From contig NZ_PKUQ01000031.1 in assembly GCF_002866925.1 (NCBI RefSeq), positions 393,835-457,834 on the forward strand: 64,000 bases of DNA, given 5' to 3'. The number at the start of each line of letters is the position of its first letter. Position 1 is the first letter of the stretch. A program made the translations under genes and the position numbers. This document shows, one piece after another, positions 45,682-53,520 of the stretch. The notes beneath the pieces are model-generated. The model had not been told where the DNA came from and ran no database searches. It was given only the letters and a program-made list of their open reading frames with translations. Origin of the DNA: Cohaesibacter celericrescens. GTDB taxonomy: Bacteria; Pseudomonadota; Alphaproteobacteria; Rhizobiales; Cohaesibacteraceae.

Positions 45682-47385
45682 GTGACAACTGTTGATACAA
45701 CATCGACATCAACCACCTCAACTTTGACCTCATCATCGATATCAACATCCACCTCTTCGGATGACACTGATTGGGATGCCTTGGTTGAAGTCGCGGTTGC
45801 GCAAAAGCAGCTTCCTGCTGATACCATCGAAGTGAAGATCGCGGAAAACGAAACCGAAATCGAAGCTTATGAAACCATGCAGGGCTTGCTTCAGGATATT
45901 ACATCATCTCTGGATATTATCCGCGGTACGGACGATTCCCTAACTGAAAATGATGATATATTCTCTGTCCGCGAAGCATATACGACTGCCAATGGTGACG
46001 TTGATGCATCATCGGCTGTTGTGATCACTGCTGATGATGGTGCCGATATCCAAACCTATGATCTCAAGATTTTGCAGCTTGCCAAAGCCCAGAAAGTGGC
46101 CTCGGAAAGCCAGAGTAGCGAAACCGACGCGATTGGGATGGCTGGTACATTTTCTCTGCAATTGGATGGTGGAGACGAACTTGCCGCTGACGCGGTGGAG
46201 ATCGAGGTTGACAGCGGTATGTCCCTGGCAGATATCGCCGAAGCGATCAATGCTGAATCCAGTCTCACCGGAATTTCTGCTTCGATTATTGAAGTATCCA
46301 GTACCGAATTTAAGCTTGTGCTGAACGCTGATGACACCGGACAAGACATCACAATGGCCAGTGTTGACGGGGATGATATTGGACAGAGTTTGGGCATTGT
46401 CGATGCCGCGGGAGCTTTTACCAACGAGCTTCAAGCCAGCCAAGATTCGATCTTCAGCATTGACGGTATCGAAATCACGCGCGACACAAACACCGTAGAT
46501 GATGTGGTCGATGGAGTCACTTTTTCGCTTTACCAAACCACTGGAGAAGACGACAGCATCTCGGTCGAAATTTCTCAATCCCTCTCCGAAATCAAAACGT
46601 CCGTACAATCCATCGTGGATAGTTATAATGCCTATCGCGAATGGGCTTTGACTCAACAAGAGACAGCTTCCGGCGGCGGGGCATCAGATGATGCTGTCTT
46701 GTTTGGAGATGGAACGCTGCGCAACGTGAATAATGCGATTGCCGACGCCCTTTCTAGTATGGTTGATGAAGACAGCATGGCGCTGTTGGGGTTGTCCTAT
46801 GACAACAGCAACTATCTTGAGCTTGATGAAAGCGTGTTGAATGACGCCTTGCTGAACGATTTGGATGGGATTGAAAGCCTGCTCAATTTCCAGATGACAT
46901 CCAGTTCCAGCGATCTCGTCCTGCTTAATCGCAACGGCACTATGCCCAGCTCCCTTTCGTTGGATGTTACCGTTGATGAAGATGGAGTGCTAGCAGGGGT
47001 GTCTGTTGATGGTGATGACAGTCTGTTCGAGGTTAAAGGGTCCCGTATCGTAGGGGCCGAGGGATCGGACTATGAGGGCATCACCTTTGTCTTCACCGGC
47101 TCTGAAGACATGACAATCGACATCACGACATCAACGGGGATCGTTGAAAATTTGTATCAAGCTGTCTCTGGATATTCCGATGAAGATGATGGTCTCATCA
47201 CCGATATTATAACCAGTCTGGAAGATGAAAACAGCAATTATGAAGATAGCTACGAAGCTATCATGTCGACCGTGGAGGATTACCGCGACCGGTTAATCAC
47301 TCTATATGCCAGCTATCAAGAAAAAATATCCGAGGCAGAAAGTTCTCTTGACTACCTCGAAGCGCTTTTCAATACCGGAGATTAA
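45682..47385 (+). CDS. fliD: Flagellar filament cap protein FliD
   Basis: 567 residues from a GTG with GGGAG upstream. A Thr/Ser-rich start leads to the FliD N-terminal domain (VEVAVAQKQLPADTIEVKI), flagellin_IN motifs (DSIFSIDGIEITRDTNTVDD), and the C-terminal coil (YRDRLITLYASYQEKISEAESSLDYLEA in part). FliD caps the filament and folds new flagellin subunits. It overlaps fliS by one base, the usual pair. Confidence 0.9.
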   Translation: MTTVDTTSTSTTSTLTSSSISTSTSSDDTDWDALVEVAVAQKQLPADTIEVKIAENETEIEAYETMQGLLQDITSSLDIIRGTDDSLTENDDIFSVREAYTTANGDVDASSAVVITADDGADIQTYDLKILQLAKAQKVASESQSSETDAIGMAGTFSLQLDGGDELAADAVEIEVDSGMSLADIAEAINAESSLTGISASIIEVSSTEFKLVLNADDTGQDITMASVDGDDIGQSLGIVDAAGAFTNELQASQDSIFSIDGIEITRDTNTVDDVVDGVTFSLYQTTGEDDSISVEISQSLSEIKTSVQSIVDSYNAYREWALTQQETASGGGASDDAVLFGDGTLRNVNNAIADALSSMVDEDSMALLGLSYDNSNYLELDESVLNDALLNDLDGIESLLNFQMTSSSSDLVLLNRNGTMPSSLSLDVTVDEDGVLAGVSVDGDDSLFEVKGSRIVGAEGSDYEGITFVFTGSEDMTIDITTSTGIVENLYQAVSGYSDEDDGLITDIITSLEDENSNYEDSYEAIMSTVEDYRDRLITLYASYQEKISEAESSLDYLEALFNTGD

Positions 47386-47834
47386 TGATGAACTATGCCC
47401 TCAATCATGCCATTGGTGCTTATCGTACCGCCAACAAAACAGTCGCGCCTACCAAAGCCGTGACGCTCTTGCTTGATGAGATATTGAATGCTCTCATTCT
47501 TGCGTCCTATTATTTGCGTAAAAATGAATATGAGAAAGCGTTCGGAGGCGTGGTTACGGCCTCAAAAGTCATGAGCGGCCTGCGCCAGAATGTCAGCCTT
47601 GATGCGGACCCTGAATTGGGGCAACAATTCATCGATATGTATACCAAAAATATCATGGCATTGCACAGCTCCTATGGACGTCCAGATGCGATTGAACGCT
47701 ATGCAAAACAAGCCGTCGGTATTTTGGAGTTTCGAAATGCTTGGGCCGAAATCTCTCATCTGCCCAAACGAAGCATTGACACTGTTATGGGAGAGATTCT
47801 AGACAATTCAGTTAAGAAGGCGTCTGCGGCATAG
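47385..47834 (+). CDS. fliS: Flagellin export chaperone FliS
   Basis: 149 residues with the FliS helical pattern: AIGAYRTANKTVAPTKAVTLLLDEIL near the N-terminus (tyrosine in the AYR motif), then KNEYEKAFGGVVTASKVMSGL. FliS binds the flagellin C-terminus and prevents early assembly. The start shares a base with the fliD stop (TAATG). A hairpin covers its stop codon. Confidence 0.9.
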   Translation: MMNYALNHAIGAYRTANKTVAPTKAVTLLLDEILNALILASYYLRKNEYEKAFGGVVTASKVMSGLRQNVSLDADPELGQQFIDMYTKNIMALHSSYGRPDAIERYAKQAVGILEFRNAWAEISHLPKRSIDTVMGEILDNSVKKASAA

Positions 47835-47844
47835 ACCAGACGCC
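47819..47844 (+). terminator. Hairpin over the fliS stop codon
   Basis: GGCGTCTG (47819-47826) and CAGACGCC (47837-47844), perfect 8-base arms; the TAG stop is in the loop. Only a weak T-run follows (GTGTTTTGG), so it may stop part of the transcripts. Confidence 0.5.
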
Positions 47845-47891
47845 AGAAGATCGTGTTTTGGTAGCCCGGTTTTCAAGTCTCTAAGGTGATT

Positions 47892-48143
47892 ATGGTCAAG
47901 CCCGAAGACGATATGACAATAGAGCATTTCGAGACGTTGTTAGATCTTTACGGGTCAGACCTTTCCGTCTGGCCTGTTCTTGAAGGTGGCGTGGCCAAAC
48001 GGCTTCTGGAGAATTCCCAGACTGCCCGTAATAGCCTTCAGATGAGTATCAATATTGCTAAATTGATCGAGGCACAGCCCCCCCTTAAGGCTCCGGCCTC
48101 CCTGATCCAGCGCATTATGGATAAAGCCAAAAAACCTTCCTGA
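47892..48143 (+). CDS. Small protein resembling the N-terminus of ECF anti-sigma-like proteins
   Basis: 83 residues (ATG at 47892 with AAGG just upstream; a GTG at 47886 is also possible). The pattern HFETLLDLYGSDLSVWPV, then AKRLLENSQTARNSL, resembles small proteins that follow ECF sigma genes in alphaproteobacteria (LLDxYGxDxxxWP). No membrane segment is present. The link to the ECF gene at 43599, which lacks a direct partner, is inference. Its stop lies before a 300-base gap that precedes flgD. Confidence 0.6.
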   Translation: MVKPEDDMTIEHFETLLDLYGSDLSVWPVLEGGVAKRLLENSQTARNSLQMSINIAKLIEAQPPLKAPASLIQRIMDKAKKPS

Positions 48144-48446
48144 CGCACTGATATCCCCCAAATGACATTTGTAAAAGCAGGTAAAATTTCGCGATCCTCG
48201 TCGCGCATTATCGCTTTGTATAGCGCCATCGCGCCCTTTTTTTCAAGTAAGATCTTGTGAATAGCCTCACTAGGCAATTTTTACCTTGCGGCAATGAGTA
48301 TTCGGTAAAATATTCCCAAATTTTTATTTGTATTTATTGCGCCTGATTTCGTGATTTCTCCCGTTTGATAAATATGAGAGGCGAAATTGCAAAGTATAAA
48401 CATGCATTCGCTTTGTAACGTTTAATTTTGCGTGATCGGAAGCGGC
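48144..48446. promoter_or_regulatory. Gap before flgD with shared motif
   Basis: No gene seen. The AT-rich right half (48290-48440) probably holds the promoter of the flgD-flgE unit. CGCCTGATTT at 48340-48349 repeats the ten bases found upstream of flagellin. A GTG at 48432 could extend flgD by five codons. Confidence 0.4.
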
Positions 48447-49112
48447 ATGACGGTATCAGCACTAAGTACATTGACAAGTAGCAGTTCGACAACAACCAGC
48501 ACCACCAGCAGTAGTTTGGATCTGGATAGTGCTGATTTTCTTCAGCTCATGATCGAACAGTTGCAAAATCAGGATCCGACAGATCCGACTGATACAAGTG
48601 AATTCTTGAGCCAGATGGTTCAGCTTTCCAACTATGAATCGCAGGTCTCAAACACCGAGAGTCTCCAAAATATTGCGACCTCGCTCGACACGCTCATTTC
48701 TTCCAATGGATTGGGCTATCTTGGCCAGACCATCAGCGCCAACGGCGAGACCACCTCCTTACAAGATGGGGCCGCACAATGGTCCTATACGCTGGAGAGC
48801 AACGCCGACGACGTCACGGTTAGTATTCTTGATCAAGACGGCGACACTGTCTACTCGGAGGCGGGCAATACAGATGCGGGCACCTATGATTTTTCATGGG
48901 ATGGCGTCACCAGCGACGGTGACCAAATGGCGGATGGTGGAATCTACACACTGGAAATTTCTGCCACTGATTCCTCGGGCAACGCAGTGACAACCAGCAG
49001 CACAATCACGGGTCAGGTCACCGGCGTCGACTCGTCGGGAGACGCAACCTATCTCACCATCGGCAGTGTTGGTGTGACCATGGACAATATCACAGCGATT
49101 GTTTCAAACTAA
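48447..49112 (+). CDS. flgD: Flagellar hook scaffold protein FlgD
   Basis: 221 residues. The Ser/Thr-rich N-terminus is followed by the FlgD signature DFLQLMIEQLQNQDPTDP and SQMVQLSNYESQ, then FlgD Ig/Tudor-like regions (AQWSYTLESNADDVTVSILD, GTYDFSWDGVTSDG). FlgD caps the growing hook. GGAAG lies upstream of ATG 48447. flgE follows after 12 bases. Confidence 0.93.
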   Translation: MTVSALSTLTSSSSTTTSTTSSSLDLDSADFLQLMIEQLQNQDPTDPTDTSEFLSQMVQLSNYESQVSNTESLQNIATSLDTLISSNGLGYLGQTISANGETTSLQDGAAQWSYTLESNADDVTVSILDQDGDTVYSEAGNTDAGTYDFSWDGVTSDGDQMADGGIYTLEISATDSSGNAVTTSSTITGQVTGVDSSGDATYLTIGSVGVTMDNITAIVSN

Positions 49113-49124
49113 AGGGAGGCCGAT

Positions 49125-50369
49125 ATGAGCTTAGCAGGTGCAATGAATTCGGCCATTTCTGGCCTTTCTGCTCAAACCTCTGCTCTGGCAACAGTGTCAA
49201 GCAACCTCGCCAACTCTTCCACCACCGCCTATAAAACATCCACCACCAGCTTTGCCAGTTTGGTGGCGGGTAGTGGTTCGACCAAATCGGGTGGTGTCAC
49301 AGCGTCAAATATTTCCAACGTTACGTCTCAAGGCCTTTTGGTTGCTTCTACCACAACAACCAATTTGGCCATTGAGGGCGATGGCTTTTTTATTGTTTCG
49401 ACTGAAGGCGATAGCTCTTCACGCTATTATACGCGTAACGGTGAATTCAGTGTCGATGAAGAAGGCTATCTGACCAACGGTGAGAGCTATCTTCTGGGCT
49501 GGGAAACGGACGATGACGGCAATGTTTCCGGTGGAGCCAGTAGCGTCAATCTCACCAAGATTGATGTAAGCTCGGTTCAGAGTTCGGCCGCAGCAACTAC
49601 GGAAGTTGATACAAATGCCACTTTGCCGGCTGATGCGGCGGTAGGCGATGCCTTTGAATCCAGCTTTGAGGTTTATGATTCTCTTGGTACTGCCAGCACG
49701 GTTACGGCCACTTACACCAAAACGGGTACCAACGCCTGGACCGTATCTTATGCCAGTCCCCTGTCGGCAGATACGTCTTCCACGATCGGCACCGTAACAT
49801 CAGCGTCAGATGTTGATCTGACATTTGATACCGATGGCAATTTACTGAGCACCACACCTGCCAGCGCGACGTTGGCGATCACGGGATGGACCACAGGCGC
49901 AGCCGACAGCTCAATCTCGTTGGGTTTCGACGACTTAACGCAGAATTCCTCCAACGATAGTGCGTCAGCGGAAATTGTGGTTGATACGATTTCTGCGGAT
50001 GGGCGGGCCTATGGCACCTTGAGTGGTGTTGAAATTGACACAGACGGTTCGGTTATTGCGTCTTTTTCCAACGGCGAGTCGCGTGCAATTTATAAAATCC
50101 CTGTGGCTACCTTCACCAATGCAGACGGTCTGATAGAAGGCAACAGCGGGCTCTATTCTGTCTCGACCAACTCGGGCAATGCGACCTTGCATATTGCTGG
50201 GACGGGTGGGGCTGGCGTGCTTCAAAGCAGCCAGCTGGAATCAAGCAACGTCGATACCAGTACTGAATTTTCCTCCATGTTGGCCGCTCAACAAGCCTAT
50301 TCCTCTGCTTCGCAAATCATTTCAACCAGCAAAGAGATGTTTGACAGCCTGATTAGTGCGGTTCGGTAA
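49125..50369 (+). CDS. flgE: Flagellar hook protein FlgE
   Basis: 414 residues. It starts MSLAGAMNSAISGLSAQ with the rod/hook motif SSNLANSSTTAYKTS, has the FlgE middle (NLAIEGDGFFIVST, YTRNGEFSVDEEGYL), and ends with the D0 helix (AQQAYSSASQIISTSKEMFDSLISAVR in part). Hook subunit, exported by the flagellar apparatus. Preceded by flgD and a GGGAGG ribosome binding site. Confidence 0.95.
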   Translation: MSLAGAMNSAISGLSAQTSALATVSSNLANSSTTAYKTSTTSFASLVAGSGSTKSGGVTASNISNVTSQGLLVASTTTTNLAIEGDGFFIVSTEGDSSSRYYTRNGEFSVDEEGYLTNGESYLLGWETDDDGNVSGGASSVNLTKIDVSSVQSSAAATTEVDTNATLPADAAVGDAFESSFEVYDSLGTASTVTATYTKTGTNAWTVSYASPLSADTSSTIGTVTSASDVDLTFDTDGNLLSTTPASATLAITGWTTGAADSSISLGFDDLTQNSSNDSASAEIVVDTISADGRAYGTLSGVEIDTDGSVIASFSNGESRAIYKIPVATFTNADGLIEGNSGLYSVSTNSGNATLHIAGTGGAGVLQSSQLESSNVDTSTEFSSMLAAQQAYSSASQIISTSKEMFDSLISAVR

Positions 50370-50374
50370 TCTTC

Positions 50375-50629
50375 ATGCCAGATGACCTCACACAATGCAG
50401 TGCCAAACTGGGACAATTAAAGCGGGATATTCTTGTTTTGAAGGATAACCCAAATGCGCCCTCTAGCCGGTTGCTGATGCTTGTCGCCAAAAAATCTCTC
50501 CAAGAATTGAAATGGCATATGCGCGAGCAGCAAGGGCAAATCCGTAAAAAACTGTCGCGTTCTACCCAAGCGAGCCACGCTGCCGGTGCATATTCCAAAG
50601 TGACAGATCTCCGCAAGAAAAAAAGTTAG
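50375..50629 (+). CDS. Small unknown protein in the flagellar operon
   Basis: 84 residues, basic and helical (SAKLGQLKRDILVLKD, KKSLQELKWHMREQ), with no recognised family. It begins six bases after flgE and ends eight bases before the FlgN-like gene, so it is surely in the operon. Size and helicity would fit a chaperone or regulator of hook-filament proteins, but that is only suggested by position. Confidence 0.7.
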   Translation: MPDDLTQCSAKLGQLKRDILVLKDNPNAPSSRLLMLVAKKSLQELKWHMREQQGQIRKKLSRSTQASHAAGAYSKVTDLRKKKS

Positions 50630-50636
50630 GCCCACC

Positions 50637-51119
50637 ATGGACACCAGTCAGACAAACGTCATGCAATTTCCGAGCGATAAAGCAAAAATAGAGCTCGCAA
50701 TCGATCAGGCTATTGCTGTCGCGGACGAAATCATACTGCTGGCAGAAGAAGAAAACAGACGGCTTGAAAGCGGCAGACCCGTGCAAATGCAGGATTTGTT
50801 AGAAAGAAAATCCAAATTGGTTGCTGAATTTTCTGCCTTTTTTAAAAGCTTCAATCAAAATCGCGAGGCCTTTCTTTTTGCTTCGGACGAGAAGTTCAAT
50901 ATTTTGCAAGACCGCGTTCAAAGCTTGGCACAAATCATCTTTCAAAATGCGAGCAGTTTGACAAAAGCTGCCAATGCAAACGAACGGCGCATTAAAACCA
51001 TCATGCGAGCCGTTCGAGAGAACCAGCAGCATGCAGCCCTGACCTCTTATGGAGATAGGGGGCAACAGGCCTATGGTTCGGTACAGCCTGTCTCAATCAA
51101 AAGAAGCCATGAGGTTTAA
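50637..51119 (+). CDS. FlgN-like flagellar chaperone
   Basis: 160 residues, almost wholly helical with a coiled-coil pattern (AIAVADEIILLAEEENRRLE, LLERKSKLVAEFSAFFK, RIKTIMRAVRENQQ). FlgN proteins escort FlgK and FlgL to the export gate and usually have this length and layout. Its position directly before flgK and flgL supports the call; sequence alone is weak because FlgN is poorly conserved. Confidence 0.65.
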   Translation: MDTSQTNVMQFPSDKAKIELAIDQAIAVADEIILLAEEENRRLESGRPVQMQDLLERKSKLVAEFSAFFKSFNQNREAFLFASDEKFNILQDRVQSLAQIIFQNASSLTKAANANERRIKTIMRAVRENQQHAALTSYGDRGQQAYGSVQPVSIKRSHEV

Positions 51120-51146
51120 CCGGTTCGAACCAGGGATAAGAGAGCA

Positions 51147-52490
51147 ATGACCACACTTGCTACCTCGTTACATATCGCAACCAGTTCGCTGGGTGCCACG
51201 CAAGTCCAGCTCTCTGTCGCCGCCAACAACATCGCCAATGCGGACACCGATGGCTATACCACCAAGCGCGCCACCCAAATCTCTCTTACGTCTGGGGGCA
51301 GCGGCTCTGGCGTGTCTATCGCCGAGATTGCCTCCAATGTCAGCAAAATTCTAATGACTGACCTTATCGATGCCACCTCTGAGACTGCCGCAGCAACCAT
51401 CACTCAAAGTTACATAAGCAATTTGCAAAGTGCATTGGGTAGTTTATCCAGCGAAACTGGTGAGGGGTCTGCGCTTTCCAACACCATTGCGGCCTTCGAA
51501 GACGCCATGACGGGGCTTGCGACCACACCGGAATCAGCCAGTCTGGCAAATGCTGCCGTGGCAGCCTTGGAAGATGTCACCAACCAGATTAACGATACAG
51601 CAAGCGACATTACAGACCAGATCGAGACTGCTGATAGTCAGATCGCAACAGGAGTGGCGGAGGCCAATGAAGCCCTTGAAACAATCGACGGTCTGAACGC
51701 ACAAATCAGAACCGCCACCGCCAGAGGTGACAGTACATCAGATTTGCAAGACCAGTTAAACACCGCCTTGGTTGCGCTTTCAGAACAAATGGAAATAAAA
51801 ACTTTCACCGGGACCGACGGCAGTACAAAGGTTTATTCGGCTTCTGGTCAGGTTTTGGTTGATAGTACCTCCCACTTGCTGACAACTGACACAGATGCGT
51901 CTGGCCATGTCACGATCTCTGTCAATGGGTCCGACATCACAGACAAGCTTGATACCGGGTCTCTGGGGGCTTTACTAACCTTGCGTGATGAGACTTTGCC
52001 CGCTTTTAGTGAGGCCTTGGACGAATTGGCAAATCAGCTGGTCACCACGCTCAATACTGTGCAACCCGGCCTCTTGACCGGCACGAGTGCGTCGGACATC
52101 GCTGTTAGCGATAGTCTGTTGAGCGATCCGACCACTCTTTTGGGGACGGCCAATGCATCGGAAACCGCCAACGCGATACTGGATGCCTTGCAGGGCGACA
52201 CCTCCTTTAACGCGGCCGGTGTTCTGTCCGCGGGTGATCGTAGCTTTACGGATTATGTCGGCGAAATCATCTCGGCAGCGGTGAGTGCCTCAACCAGTGC
52301 GTCGAACAGTCTGGACTTGTCGCAAACGGAACTAAGCTCAATTGAAGACACTATTGCTTCAATCTATGGCGTGAATGTGGACGAAGAGACCGAGCGGCTG
52401 GCCGAGTTGCAACAGCTCTATGCGCTGGCTTCAACCATTCTCAGCACCATCCAGTCCATGTTTGATGATCTTCGGTCTGCGGTCTCATAG
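51147..52490 (+). CDS. flgK: Hook-filament junction protein FlgK
   Basis: 447 residues. The N-terminus has the rod/hook motif VAANNIANADTDGYTTKRA; the centre has LNAQIRTATARGDSTSDLQDQ and GALLTLRDETLPAFSEALDELA, typical of FlgK; the C-terminal helix ends the protein (TERLAELQQLYALASTILSTI). First of two junction proteins between hook and filament. flgL follows after eight bases. Confidence 0.93.
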   Translation: MTTLATSLHIATSSLGATQVQLSVAANNIANADTDGYTTKRATQISLTSGGSGSGVSIAEIASNVSKILMTDLIDATSETAAATITQSYISNLQSALGSLSSETGEGSALSNTIAAFEDAMTGLATTPESASLANAAVAALEDVTNQINDTASDITDQIETADSQIATGVAEANEALETIDGLNAQIRTATARGDSTSDLQDQLNTALVALSEQMEIKTFTGTDGSTKVYSASGQVLVDSTSHLLTTDTDASGHVTISVNGSDITDKLDTGSLGALLTLRDETLPAFSEALDELANQLVTTLNTVQPGLLTGTSASDIAVSDSLLSDPTTLLGTANASETANAILDALQGDTSFNAAGVLSAGDRSFTDYVGEIISAAVSASTSASNSLDLSQTELSSIEDTIASIYGVNVDEETERLAELQQLYALASTILSTIQSMFDDLRSAVS

Positions 52491-52498
52491 GTGATGTC

Positions 52499-53398
52499 AT
52501 GGTAATGCGCGTTTCAACTTTCAATCAGACTTCATCTGTCTTGCAAATGGCCATGACCACGCAGGCAAAATTGGCTCAGGTGCAGCAGCAACAAGCCAGC
52601 GGATTGATATCGACAGAGTATGGCGATCTGGGTAGCGATGCTGGCACCGTGCTTGATCTCAGTGTCTCGATCGCACGCTCTGATGCGCTGATATCAAGCG
52701 CCGAGCGCATTGCGACGCGCAGTGAAATGTCGGCTTCCATCTTGGGCCAAATCAGTGACCTGTTGACCAACACACGTACATTGGTCAATGCCACGAGCAC
52801 CGACATTGATATCGCCAGCCTGCAATCAAACGCACAAAACAATCTTGAAGATTTGGCATCGTTGGTGAATACCCAATATGAAGGGCGCTATTTGTTTGCC
52901 GGCAGCCTGACCGAAACATCCCCTGTCGATTTGACCGCCTATGCCGCAACATCCCTCACAACCGTCAACACAGACTATTATCAGGGTGACGATTACATTC
53001 AAACTGCGCGCGTAGGGGAAGAACGCAGTATTGATTATGGCATAACGGGGAATGATGATGCGATCGAACAGGCGATGCGCGCCTTGTCCTATCTTGCCAA
53101 TGCGTCCCCTTTGGAGACGAGTGAGCTTGCCGATGTCTCAGAGCTTTTGATCTCGGCCCAAGACGCGATTATCGCCGCCCAGAGTGCCTCGGGCACCGCA
53201 ACAAATCGCCTTGAAACATTTATTGAAAATGAGACTAGTTTTAAAACCGAAGCCGAAAGCCTTGCTACTGACCTGACGTCGGTCGACGTGGCCGTTGCGA
53301 CCGTTGAGGCGACAACCTATAAGACCCAACTTGAAGCCAGTTATTCAGCTCTCAACGTCATGATCAATTTAAGCTTAGTTGATTATCTCAATCTATAG
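52499..53398 (+). CDS. flgL: Hook-filament junction protein FlgL
   Basis: 299 residues with flagellin-like ends: RVSTFNQTSSVLQMAMTTQ and the GLISTEYGDLGSDAG region, then NTQYEGRYLFAGSLTETSPVD, which is the FlgL signature, and a C-terminal helix. Second junction protein; last gene of the flagellar cluster before a bidirectional terminator. Confidence 0.92.
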   Translation: MVMRVSTFNQTSSVLQMAMTTQAKLAQVQQQQASGLISTEYGDLGSDAGTVLDLSVSIARSDALISSAERIATRSEMSASILGQISDLLTNTRTLVNATSTDIDIASLQSNAQNNLEDLASLVNTQYEGRYLFAGSLTETSPVDLTAYAATSLTTVNTDYYQGDDYIQTARVGEERSIDYGITGNDDAIEQAMRALSYLANASPLETSELADVSELLISAQDAIIAAQSASGTATNRLETFIENETSFKTEAESLATDLTSVDVAVATVEATTYKTQLEASYSALNVMINLSLVDYLNL

Positions 53399-53449
53399 GT
53401 CTCTGCCTGCGGCTTTTGTGGTGACGCAATAAGGCGCGGTGCTATGAAT

Positions 53450-53484
53450 GACAATGGAGCAACCCGTTTGGGCGCTCCATTGTC
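53450..53484. terminator. Bidirectional terminator between flgL and the flavoprotein gene
   Basis: GACAATGGAGC (53450-53460) and GCTCCATTGTC (53474-53484), perfect 11-base arms with a 13-base loop that can pair inside (CCC/GGG). It lies between two converging genes. Confidence 0.7.
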
Positions 53485-53520
53485 TATCTGACTGGCCGGA
53501 TTTTTCGGGCCGGAAGGGTC

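Noticed and set aside
46009..46659. 216-aa minus-strand frame inside fliD
   Set aside because: Antisense shadow; fliD has all family features on the plus strand.
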